Shown: positions 16,781 through 24,439 of the stretch, in pieces
Numbering within the stretch: the first letter of the stretch is position 1
How the letters are laid out: every line of letters starts with the position of its first letter
Assembly (NCBI GenBank): GCA_002270465.1
Contig: NQOF01000001.1
Span: 560,501-624,500, forward strand
Source: Blautia hominis
Lineage (GTDB): Bacteria; Bacillota; Clostridia; Lachnospirales; Lachnospiraceae
DNA: 64,000 bases
Reading direction: 5' to 3'
Translations under genes and position numbers: made by a program
The notes under the pieces: generated by a model
Databases searched by the model: none
What the model was told of the DNA's origin: nothing
Seen by the model: the letters and a program-made list of their open reading frames with translations, nothing else

Positions 16781-17611
16781 TTACATGGTTAGACAATATA
16801 TGGTGATAGCTTGCTGAACCTGGAGTAAATAACGTTTAAACTCATAGCCAACAAAATATTCTGAATTTATTACATCCTCAGAAACTTCTTCTCCACGATA
16901 AAATGGTGGGCATGGATTCAAAATTGCTCCTTTGTTTGCCATTTTCATGACTTCCAGTATAATCCGACAATTTTCAAAATCGTGAAGTGCGTCAGAAGGC
17001 AGAGAATCCGTACAAATAATATCTTTTCCTATAATTGCTTCTTTTATATTATAATGAACATGAACACCTTGCATCTCATGTCCCATACCACAGCATTGCG
17101 ATAATTCAAATCCCATCACTTCAGATGCCTCTTTCCAGGCTAAACCTATATTTCCTGATCTACCGCAAAATAAATACTTATCTTTCACAAAATCTTCTCT
17201 AACCTTTGACAATGCATACATATCTGCAATGACCTCACAAGGATAATTTATATCCGTCATAGCATTTATAACCGGAACTTTTGAATAAGCAGCAAGCTGT
17301 TCGAGTATATGGATATCCTTATGTCTGGCAATGATAACATTCGCCCAATTGTTCAAGTAGCCACACACATCTTTCAAATCTTCCTTCTTATCAAGGCTTT
17401 CCGTCGGAAACAAAATAGATTGCCCGCCCAGTAAGTATATTCCCTTTTCAAAAGTAACCCTTGTTCTAATGCTAGACTCCGTAAAAAACAGAAGCACACT
17501 TTTCCCTTTGAAAATACCCCCATATTTTCCAAGGCAAAGCTCATCTGCAATACCAAAAATATCAAAAATCTCACCCGCATCCAAATCCGTCAATCGAATT
17601 AAATCTCTCAT
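16781..17611 (-). CDS. Divergent ornithine/aspartate carbamoyltransferase-family protein
   Basis: The 276-aa product aligns by motif along the whole family but is shorter than typical ornithine carbamoyltransferase (about 310-340 aa). The carbamoyl-phosphate loop SSIRTR (46-51) replaces STRTR; RHKDIHILEQLAAYSKVPVINA (96-117) is well kept. The catalytic HPCQ is YPCE (123-126), so His and Gln are both changed, and HCLPA is NPCPPF (232-237), though GEEVS follows as expected. It is therefore a paralogue with an altered active site: another acceptor or a non-catalytic role is possible. It is visibly AT-richer than its neighbours and is bracketed by two inverted element B copies, suggesting transfer. 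RBS GAGGT lies 8 nt upstream. Confidence 0.75.
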   Translation of the reverse strand: MRDLIRLTDLDAGEIFDIFGIADELCLGKYGGIFKGKSVLLFFTESSIRTRVTFEKGIYLLGGQSILFPTESLDKKEDLKDVCGYLNNWANVIIARHKDIHILEQLAAYSKVPVINAMTDINYPCEVIADMYALSKVREDFVKDKYLFCGRSGNIGLAWKEASEVMGFELSQCCGMGHEMQGVHVHYNIKEAIIGKDIICTDSLPSDALHDFENCRIILEVMKMANKGAILNPCPPFYRGEEVSEDVINSEYFVGYEFKRYLLQVQQAITIYCLTM

Positions 17612-17745
17612 TCAAATAACCTCAGCAATTCCCATAATCTCCTCACACAACAAGTTCTACATATACAGCTTAACATTCCAGCCGCCAATACCTCTCCTCA
17701 CCGTGAGGACTTTCGTTCATCACCCTCACGACTTCCACCGTCAGT

Positions 17746-17961
17746 CCAAACATCCGGTGCGGCATGATGGTACGGGAGGCAGGGATACAGACTGGCGAGT
17801 GTCTAGCGGAGGGAGCCGAAGATCCACTTGCCCCAGTTGATTAATGAGGAAGCCGTTGCTGACGAATTTAGCAACTGGGAGCAAGTTAGCTGAGGGGAGC
17901 GGAGCCAGGAGCCAGGCTGTATCCCTGCCTCCCGTACCATCATGCCGTACCGGATGTTTGG
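17746..17961 (+). repeat. Structured element B, copy 2 (116-bp core inside 50-bp palindromic arms)
   Basis: Arms 17746-17795 and 17912-17961 pair almost perfectly with each other. The core 17796-17911 is the reverse complement of the copy 1 core at about 95% identity and exactly equal length. Arm sequences differ completely from copy 1 although both copies keep full self-complementarity. The two copies are inverted around the carbamoyltransferase-like gene. Confidence 0.85.
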
Positions 17962-18017
17962 GCGTCCGTGAGCCAATATCCACGAACCGCCATGCAAACG
18001 CCTTCATCCCTGAACAT

Positions 18018-19352
18018 TCACCCCCGCAATTCCTCTTTCACGATTTCCATCAACTCCTGCTTCTCATTCCTCCCCGGTTCCTCCAGCACTACCTGAAGCA
18101 GCCGCTCCAGCATCCCTCCAATTTCCGGTCCCGGCTTCATTCCTGCTGCGATCAGATCCCTTCCGTTCACAGCCAGCATTTTCACCGAAACACATTCCTT
18201 CCGCTCCAGTACCTCCCGGTAAATCTTCTCCACGTTCCTGATGCGCTCCAGCTTTTCCTCCCTCCGGTACTCGCTCTGCGCCATAGTATCCGCATACTGC
18301 ACCTTCAAAAGCAGAGGAAACAGCTCCTCCCCTACCTTATTAAGTGCCCTGCGGACGGATCTTGGATTTGGTTCGGGTCTGTAATCATGCCAGTATACCA
18401 GCTTTGTCACCTTACAGATGGTTTCATTGTCCAGCTTCAGCCTTTGAAGAACATTCTTGGCGATTTTCTCACTCTCCAGGCTGTGGCCCTTAAAATGGTC
18501 CCTGCCATTCTCATCTGTGGTTCTGGATGCCGGCTTGCCTGTGTCGTGAAGAAGCATGGTAAAACGCAGGATTTTATCTGCCTCCACATACTCCAGACTT
18601 TTCAGAGTGTGTTCCCCCACGTTCAGGCAGTGGTGAGGTGTATTTTGCAGGGTTTCCATCATGGAATCAAACTCCGGCAGAACAACCCTTGTGATTCCCG
18701 CCTCCCAGGCTGTTTTCAGCAGATGGGGATTTTTCGATACAAGGAGCTTTGTCAGCTCCGCCGCAATACGTTCAGCACTGATCTTAGCCAGCGTGGGTGC
18801 CAGCTCCCGGGCTGCTTTTTTCGTCCGCTCCTCTATGGAAAATCCTAACTGGGCAGCAAAACGCACTGCCCGCAGAATACGCAGGGCATCCTCTGTGAAA
18901 CGCTCGTAAGGGTCACCCACACAGCGGATCACTCCCTTTTCCAGGTCGCGGATGCCGCCGAAAGCGTCCACCAGGCCTTCCCTGTCATTGTAGGCCATGG
19001 CATTGATGGTAAAATCCCGGCGGCGCAGGTCTTCCCGCAGGTCTCCTGTGAAAACCACCTCTTTGGGATGACGGCTGTCCTCATATTCTCCGTCAATGCG
19101 GTAAGTTGTCACCTCAAAGCCTTCCTTTCCCAGCATAACCGTCACCGTGCCGTGGGCCAGCCCTGTATCCACAGTTCGGCGGAACAACTCCTTGACTTCC
19201 ATGGGTTTGGCTGATGTGGTGATATCCCAGTCCGCCGGAGATGAATGGAGGAGGCTGTCACGAACACAGCCTCCTACCGCATAAGCATCATATCCATGTT
19301 CCTGCAAGGTTTCTATTATCTCTTTTACTCTCTTAGGAACTTCTATTTTCAT
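18018..19352 (-). CDS. cca: CCA tRNA nucleotidyltransferase with HD domain
   Basis: The product (444 aa) adds or repairs the 3' CCA of tRNA using CTP and ATP. The class II nucleotidyltransferase head shows AVGGCVRDSLL (25-35) and the catalytic DWDI (41-44), then RRDFTINAMAYN, the RFTEDALRILRAVRFAAQLGF signature, and an HD domain (LLHDTGKPASR and KLVYWHDY). I choose the ATG at 19352, one base after the proS stop and with GGGGGCG upstream; the frame extends 45 codons into proS, which I regard as a shadow. Close coupling to proS groups two tRNA-maturation and charging functions. Confidence 0.93.
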   Translation of the reverse strand: MKIEVPKRVKEIIETLQEHGYDAYAVGGCVRDSLLHSSPADWDITTSAKPMEVKELFRRTVDTGLAHGTVTVMLGKEGFEVTTYRIDGEYEDSRHPKEVVFTGDLREDLRRRDFTINAMAYNDREGLVDAFGGIRDLEKGVIRCVGDPYERFTEDALRILRAVRFAAQLGFSIEERTKKAARELAPTLAKISAERIAAELTKLLVSKNPHLLKTAWEAGITRVVLPEFDSMMETLQNTPHHCLNVGEHTLKSLEYVEADKILRFTMLLHDTGKPASRTTDENGRDHFKGHSLESEKIAKNVLQRLKLDNETICKVTKLVYWHDYRPEPNPRSVRRALNKVGEELFPLLLKVQYADTMAQSEYRREEKLERIRNVEKIYREVLERKECVSVKMLAVNGRDLIAAGMKPGPEIGGMLERLLQVVLEEPGRNEKQELMEIVKEELRG

Positions 19353-19353
19353 T

Positions 19354-20793
19354 CTAGTACGCACGCCCCCAGTAGACCATCTTCTTCGCCGGCCTGCCGC
19401 AGCAGACGCATTTGTCTGATAAGGTTTCCTGCTCAAAAGGAATGCAGCGGGATGTTGCCTGGACGTCCTCTTTGATCTTGTCCTCACATTCCTGGCAGCC
19501 GCACCACATGGCTTTTACAAATCCCGGCTTTTCATTGACAGTCTGTTTGAATTCTTCATAATCGGTTGCCACATATGTGTGTGCATCACGGTGTGTTCTG
19601 GCACGTGTAAGCATATCACTCTGCATGTTTTCCAGGATCTCTGCTGCCTTTTCTGCCAGAGCATCAAGGGATACCACTGTCTTCTCTCTGGTGTCTCTGC
19701 GGACAATGACTGCCTGGTTGGCCTCAATATCCTTAGGACCACACTCGATACGGATGGGAATACCGCGCATTTCCTGCTCCGCGAATTTGAATCCCGGGCT
19801 CTTGTCTGTCTCATCCACTTTCACCCGGATACCGGCAGCCTTCAGTGCATCGGAAAGTTCAAACGCTTTTTCCAATACGCCTTCTTTTCTCTGCTGGATC
19901 GGAATGACCACTGCCTGTACCGGCGCGATCCTGGGCGGAAGTACAAGACCGCTGTTGTCGCCGTGCACCATGATGATAGCGCCGATCATACGTGTTGTCA
20001 TGCCCCAGGAAGTCTGGTGCACATATTTTAAAGTGTTGTCTTTGTCTGTATACTGAATGGCAAATGCTCTTGCAAATCCATCCCCAAAATTGTGGCTGGT
20101 TCCTGACTGCAGGGCTTTTCCGTCATGCATGAGGGATTCGATGGTGTAGGTTGCCTCCGCACCGGCAAACTTTTCTTTGTCTGTTTTGCGGCCTTTTATG
20201 ACCGGAATAGCCAGAACTTCCTCACAGAAATCAGCGTACAGGTTCAGCATCTGCACGGTCCTCTCCTCAGCTTCCTCCGCTGTGGCATGGGCTGTGTGGC
20301 CCTCCTGCCATAAGAACTCCCTGGAGCGCAGGAACGGACGGGTCGTCTTCTCCCAGCGGACCACGGAGCACCACTGGTTATACACTTTCGGCAGATCCCT
20401 GTGGGACTGGATGTCTCTTGCATACAGATCACAGAAAAGAGTCTCAGAAGTAGGACGCACGCAGAGTCTTTCCTGAAGCGGTTCCAGACCGCCGTGTGTT
20501 ACCCAGGCCACTTCCGGTGCAAATCCCTCCACATGGTCTTTCTCTTTCTGAAGCAGGCTCTCCGGAATGAACATGGGGAGATAAACATTCTCCACACCTG
20601 TCTCCTTGAAACGTCTGTCCAGCTCGTGCTGGATATTTTCCCAGATTGCATAACCTGCAGGTTTGATCACCATACAGCCTTTCACACTGGTATAGTCAAC
20701 CAGTTCTGCTTTTTTTACAACATCGGTATACCACTGCGCAAAATCTTCCTCCATGGAAGTAATGGCCTCTACCATTTTCTTGTCTTTTGCCAT
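19354..20793 (-). CDS. proS: Prolyl-tRNA synthetase (short, type 3)
   Basis: This class II synthetase charges tRNA-Pro. At 479 aa it is the eukaryote/archaeal-like form without the inserted editing domain. Visible class II motifs are [11 protein letters not shown] (near 95) with the preceding [35 protein letters not shown] (motif 2 region), [18 protein letters not shown] and [16 protein letters not shown] (motif 3 region). The anticodon domain ([11 protein letters not shown]) is followed by a zinc-binding-like C-terminal part (CGCQECEDK and [19 protein letters not shown]). AGGAG precedes the ATG. Confidence 0.95.
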   Translation of the reverse strand: MAKDKKMVEAITSMEEDFAQWYTDVVKKAELVDYTSVKGCMVIKPAGYAIWENIQHELDRRFKETGVENVYLPMFIPESLLQKEKDHVEGFAPEVAWVTHGGLEPLQERLCVRPTSETLFCDLYARDIQSHRDLPKVYNQWCSVVRWEKTTRPFLRSREFLWQEGHTAHATAEEAEERTVQMLNLYADFCEEVLAIPVIKGRKTDKEKFAGAEATYTIESLMHDGKALQSGTSHNFGDGFARAFAIQYTDKDNTLKYVHQTSWGMTTRMIGAIIMVHGDNSGLVLPPRIAPVQAVVIPIQQRKEGVLEKAFELSDALKAAGIRVKVDETDKSPGFKFAEQEMRGIPIRIECGPKDIEANQAVIVRRDTREKTVVSLDALAEKAAEILENMQSDMLTRARTHRDAHTYVATDYEEFKQTVNEKPGFVKAMWCGCQECEDKIKEDVQATSRCIPFEQETLSDKCVCCGRPAKKMVYWGRAY

Positions 20794-20884
20794 AGTAATG
20801 TATTGTCTCCTTTTACTGTTTATTTTTGTGCAGGCAAAACGCTTTGTACCGGACTGTCAAATACAGCCCTGTGCATGGAAAACG

Positions 20885-21370
20885 TCATACATCGAAACTG
20901 ATGTTCCTGCCTGTGTGGTTATATTTATAATAACGGACTCCTGCAGCGTCAAGCATCCGTTTGGACGCCTGAACAGACGGGGTATCCGCATATTTATCGC
21001 TGTCATAGACAATGGTCTTGATCCCCGACTGGATAATGGCCTTGGCACATTCGTTGCAGGGAAACAGGGATACATAGAGCTTGGCCCCTTCCAGGGAACC
21101 GCCCCTGTAATTTAAGATGGCATTCAGCTCACTGTGGGTCACATAGAGATATTTTGTATCCAGCTCATCCCCCTCCCTGGCCCAGGGAAACACATCGTCT
21201 GAGCATCCTTTTGGGAAACCATTATAGCCCATGGACAAAATCTTGTTGTCCGGGCTGACAATGCAGGCCCCCACCTGGGAATTGGGGTCTTTGGAGCGCA
21301 TTCCGGAGAGCTTTGCAACACCCATGAAATACTCGTCCCAGGATATATAGTCATTTCTTTTTCCAGCCAT
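20885..21370 (-). CDS. comEB: dCMP deaminase (ComEB-like)
   Basis: The roughly 161-aa zinc enzyme deaminates dCMP to dUMP for thymidylate synthesis. The zinc site is HSELNAIL (His plus catalytic Glu; most relatives have HAE) and PCNECAKAI. The substrate region QVGACIVSPDNKILSMGYNGFPKGC is conserved. The ATG at 21370 is chosen for its GGGAGGATT spacing; an upstream in-frame ATG at 21394 would add eight residues. It lies 27 bp after upp, so nucleotide salvage genes are clustered. Confidence 0.93.
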   Translation of the reverse strand: MAGKRNDYISWDEYFMGVAKLSGMRSKDPNSQVGACIVSPDNKILSMGYNGFPKGCSDDVFPWAREGDELDTKYLYVTHSELNAILNYRGGSLEGAKLYVSLFPCNECAKAIIQSGIKTIVYDSDKYADTPSVQASKRMLDAAGVRYYKYNHTGRNISFDV

Positions 21371-21397
21371 TTTGTAAATCCTCCCGGAAATCACCTG

Positions 21398-22027
21398 TTA
21401 TTTTGTTCCGAAGATACGGTCTCCCGCATCGCCCAGTCCCGGCACGATATAGCCGTGGTCATTTAAATGTTCATCCAGGGCACCGATGTAGATATCCACA
21501 TCCGGGTGTGCCTCACTTAATGCTTTCACACCTTCCGGCGCTGCTATAACACACATAAAATGAATATTCTTTACACCCTTTTCCTTCAGCATGGTGATCG
21601 CCGCCTCTGCGGAACCGCCGGTAGCCAGCATGGGGTCCGTAACAAAGACTTCACGCTCTTCACAGTCAGCCGGAAGTTTGCAGTAATACTCCACCGGCTT
21701 GAGTGTCTCCGGGTCACGATACAGACCGATATGGCCTACCTTGGCAGCGGGGATCATGGTGAGCATTCCCTCCACCATGCCCAGTCCGGCGCGGAGAATA
21801 GGAACTACGGCCAGTTTTTTTCCTGCCAGTTCCTTCACGGTTGTCTTTGTGATCGGTGTGTCAATTTCGATGTCTCTTAATTTCAGTCCTCTTGTTGCTT
21901 CATATGCCATGAACATGGCAATCTCACCCACCAGCTCACGAAACTCTTTTGAACTTGTCTCTGTGCGGCGGATAATACCGATTTTGTGCTGAATGAGCGG
22001 ATGCTCCATTACCATTATTTTACCCAT
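21398..22027 (-). CDS. upp: Uracil phosphoribosyltransferase
   Basis: Upp converts uracil and PRPP to UMP in the cytoplasm. The 209-aa length is standard. Motifs are [13 protein letters not shown] at the N terminus, [13 protein letters not shown], the PRPP-binding [18 protein letters not shown] and the uracil-binding [18 protein letters not shown] at the end. RBS AAAGGAG precedes the ATG. It follows rpiB in the same direction. Confidence 0.96.
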   Translation of the reverse strand: MGKIMVMEHPLIQHKIGIIRRTETSSKEFRELVGEIAMFMAYEATRGLKLRDIEIDTPITKTTVKELAGKKLAVVPILRAGLGMVEGMLTMIPAAKVGHIGLYRDPETLKPVEYYCKLPADCEEREVFVTDPMLATGGSAEAAITMLKEKGVKNIHFMCVIAAPEGVKALSEAHPDVDIYIGALDEHLNDHGYIVPGLGDAGDRIFGTK

Positions 22028-22052
22028 CTGTTTTCTCCTTTGTCTTCTGATC

Positions 22053-22079
22053 GTAACAGTTTGATCCCTTCACCGTTAC
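22053..22079. repeat. Solo 27-bp hairpin unit (variant)
   Basis: GTAACAGT... and ...ACCGTTAC give the same 27-bp span as the other units, with one substitution in each arm. It lies between rpiB and upp. Confidence 0.6.
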
Positions 22080-22097
22080 ATGCAGGAATCCTTCCTA

Positions 22098-22526
22098 CTA
22101 TTCTTCTATCAGATCAATTCTTCTTTGATGTCTCTCCTCACCGGAAAACTCTGTATTCAAAAAGGTATCCACGATCTTTACGGCTAATCCCGGACCAACT
22201 ACACGGCCTCCCAGAGCCAGTACATTTGCGTTGTTGTGCTGTCTGGTTGCCTCAGCGCAGAAGCAGTCTGTGCAGAGGGCCGCCCGGATGCCTTTCATCT
22301 TGTTGGCTGCTATGGAAATGCCAATACCTGTGCCGCAGATCAAGATCCCTTTGTCGCACTCTCCGCTCTGGATCGCTTTCCCCACTTTTCTTGCATAAAC
22401 GGGATAATCCACTGACTTGTTACTGTCACATCCGAAATCCTTATAAGGGATCTTGTGTTCCTCCAGATATCCGATGATCTCCTGTTTCAGCTCAAATCCG
22501 CCATGGTCACAGCCTAATGCTAACAT
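22098..22526 (-). CDS. rpiB: Ribose-5-phosphate isomerase B
   Basis: The 142-aa RpiB/LacAB-type isomerase interconverts ribose-5-P and ribulose-5-P in the pentose phosphate pathway. MLALGCDHGGFELK holds the phosphate-site His/Asp, DYPVYARKVG is conserved, GTGIGISIAANKMKGIRAALC gives the active-site Cys/Thr region, and NNANVLALGGRVVG follows. RBS AGGAGG is close to the ATG. The gene lies just downstream of the Sua5-type gene. Confidence 0.95.
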   Translation of the reverse strand: MLALGCDHGGFELKQEIIGYLEEHKIPYKDFGCDSNKSVDYPVYARKVGKAIQSGECDKGILICGTGIGISIAANKMKGIRAALCTDCFCAEATRQHNNANVLALGGRVVGPGLAVKIVDTFLNTEFSGEERHQRRIDLIEE

Positions 22527-22552
22527 ATAAATTTCCTCCTGTGTTTTTTTTG

Positions 22553-23602
22553 TTAAACATGTATCAGATGATGCCCTGCTGCCTTCAGCAGACGGTTCAT
22601 AATAGCCTGTCCCATCCTGGGGGTATCAAATGACTCTGAAAAAATATAATCCACCTGCTCCTCATCAAATTCCCTCAAAAGACCAAACAGGTGTCTCGCT
22701 ATGGTCTCCTCGTCCTGCCGCGTACCGATGCTTTTGATAACCTGGGCTTCATAAGCACCCACGGTCTCGTCTGTACCGATGACCCCCACCTGTTTTCCCT
22801 GTGCCTGCAGAATACGGCTTCTTTCATTGATGGTCTTTATGACCTGCTCCGTACTGCCCTCCACAATGGTCAAACCGGCTTTTGGTGCGTAATGACGGTA
22901 TTTCATCCCCGGTGCCTTAGGCTTGACTTTTTCATCTGTGATCAAAAGCCCCCTGTCCATCCGCACCAGCCCGATCACCGCCTCCACCATCTCCTGGCTG
23001 ATATAACCGGGACGCAGAATGACCGGTATCTCCTCTGTGAAATCCACAATTGTGGACTCCAGGCCGATTCCCACATCTCCGCCGTCCAGGATCATATCAA
23101 CCCTCCCGGTCAGATCCTCCTCCACATGGGCTGCCTTAGTGGGACTTGGACGCCCGGAAGTGTTGGCACTCGGTGCCGCAATATAGCCTCCGCCCAGCCG
23201 GATCAGCGACAGCGCCACAGGGTGGGACGGCATCCGCACCGCTACGCTGTCCAGTCCACCCGTGGTCTCATAAGGCACTGCATCACTTTTTTTAAAAATC
23301 ATGGTAAGCGGACCCGGCCAGAATTTTTCAGCCATCTTCCTTGCTTTTTCCGGAACGTGGCTGACGATCCGGTCAAGACTCTCCATGTCCGCAATATGGA
23401 TGATCAGCGGATTGTCAGAGGGCCTGCCTTTTGCCGCATATATTTTCTCAGAGGATCTTGCATTCAGCCCGTCTCCGCCCAGTCCGTATACGGTCTCTGT
23501 GGGAAACGCCACCAGACCGCCGTTTTTCAGGATTTCTCCCGCCTGCCTTATTGCAGATTCATCAGGGTGTTCCCTGTCTACTGCCAATATTATGGTCTTC
23601 AC
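22553..23602 (-). CDS. ywlC: L-threonylcarbamoyladenylate synthase (Sua5/YwlC type)
   Basis: This enzyme makes threonylcarbamoyl-AMP from threonine, bicarbonate and ATP, the first step of t6A37 tRNA modification. The YrdC domain has GGLVAFPTETVYGLGGDG and KGRPSDNPLIIHI; a C-terminal Sua5 domain follows (KAPGMKYRHYAPKAGL linker). With the GTG start at 23602 (preceded by AGGAAG and GAGAG) the length is 349 aa, normal for the two-domain form. An ATG farther upstream would add 24 residues of weak similarity. Confidence 0.92.
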   Translation of the reverse strand: MKTIILAVDREHPDESAIRQAGEILKNGGLVAFPTETVYGLGGDGLNARSSEKIYAAKGRPSDNPLIIHIADMESLDRIVSHVPEKARKMAEKFWPGPLTMIFKKSDAVPYETTGGLDSVAVRMPSHPVALSLIRLGGGYIAAPSANTSGRPSPTKAAHVEEDLTGRVDMILDGGDVGIGLESTIVDFTEEIPVILRPGYISQEMVEAVIGLVRMDRGLLITDEKVKPKAPGMKYRHYAPKAGLTIVEGSTEQVIKTINERSRILQAQGKQVGVIGTDETVGAYEAQVIKSIGTRQDEETIARHLFGLLREFDEEQVDYIFSESFDTPRMGQAIMNRLLKAAGHHLIHV

Positions 23603-23688
23603 GTTTTCTCTCTTCTTCCTGTAGTTCTTTACATACATAACCATAATACCATTGTCTCTATGGTTTTTCCACAATTTTTTTCCGTAAC

Positions 23689-24384
23689 TTATGCCGGCCC
23701 GTCTCCCAGGTATGTAAGAATGCCGTCCCTGACTGCTTCTGCCACCTTATCCTGATATTCCTCTGTTTCCAGAAGCCCCGCCTCTCTGGTATTGCTTAAA
23801 AATCCACATTCCACAATATTTAAGATTCCCTCACTGCGCTTCAACAGATAATAGGTGGAGTTGGCCTTCTCAACTCTGGGTCTGCTCACATCTAACTGGG
23901 TATTCATGGCATCCTGAATGCACTTTGCCAGCTTCCCGCCCTCTGCCGAGTGGGTGAAATAAAACACCTGGGGGCCGCAGACTGCTTCGTCAGGATAACT
24001 GTTCTGGTGAATACTCACCGTGAGAAGGGGCTGCTTTTCTTTGATAAGTTCACAGCGTTTCTGCATATCCTGCACCTTCTTGTTCCTGCTGTCCGCATCG
24101 TAAAGGCCGCTGTCCTCAGACCTGGTCATGATCACCTGATACCCTTCCTTCTCCAGAAGCTTCTGGAGTTTTTTTGATATTTTCAGATTGATTCCCTTTT
24201 CCTCCAGTTTTTTTATGCCAACCACTCCGGGATCCATTCCCCCATGTCCGGCATCCACTACAATGACCCCTTTCTTTCCTTCTGCCTCTTTACTCACCAG
24301 CCGCGCTCCTTCCCTGGAGAGCAGAAATGCAGAGGCGAGCAAAAGAACTGCCATTCCCAGTTCCACAACACGTCTTTTCTTCAT
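23689..24384 (-). CDS. cwlD: N-acetylmuramoyl-L-alanine amidase, CwlD-like
   Basis: The roughly 231-aa Amidase_3 protein cuts stem peptides from peptidoglycan. In spore formers CwlD takes part in making muramic-delta-lactam in the cortex. An N-terminal membrane or signal segment (about 8-24) is followed by VDAGHGGMDPG (Zn His), KGINLKISK (Zn Glu position shifted to a neutral context), SIHQNSY (Zn His) and the catalytic IVECGFLSN. The length and single domain fit CwlD better than vegetative amidases. The start at 24384 follows GAGGGA; a GTG one codon earlier is also possible. Confidence 0.88.
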   Translation of the reverse strand: MKKRRVVELGMAVLLLASAFLLSREGARLVSKEAEGKKGVIVVDAGHGGMDPGVVGIKKLEEKGINLKISKKLQKLLEKEGYQVIMTRSEDSGLYDADSRNKKVQDMQKRCELIKEKQPLLTVSIHQNSYPDEAVCGPQVFYFTHSAEGGKLAKCIQDAMNTQLDVSRPRVEKANSTYYLLKRSEGILNIVECGFLSNTREAGLLETEEYQDKVAEAVRDGILTYLGDGPA

Positions 24385-24439
24385 CACAAAAAAATCCCTC
24401 AAAGCCTACTCGTTAAAGTATATGCTTTGGGGGACTTTC

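Noticed and set aside
19353-19487. 45-residue N-terminal extension of the CCA-adding enzyme
   Set aside because: It lies wholly inside proS in another frame and is basic and low-complexity; the ATG at 19352 gives the normal family start.
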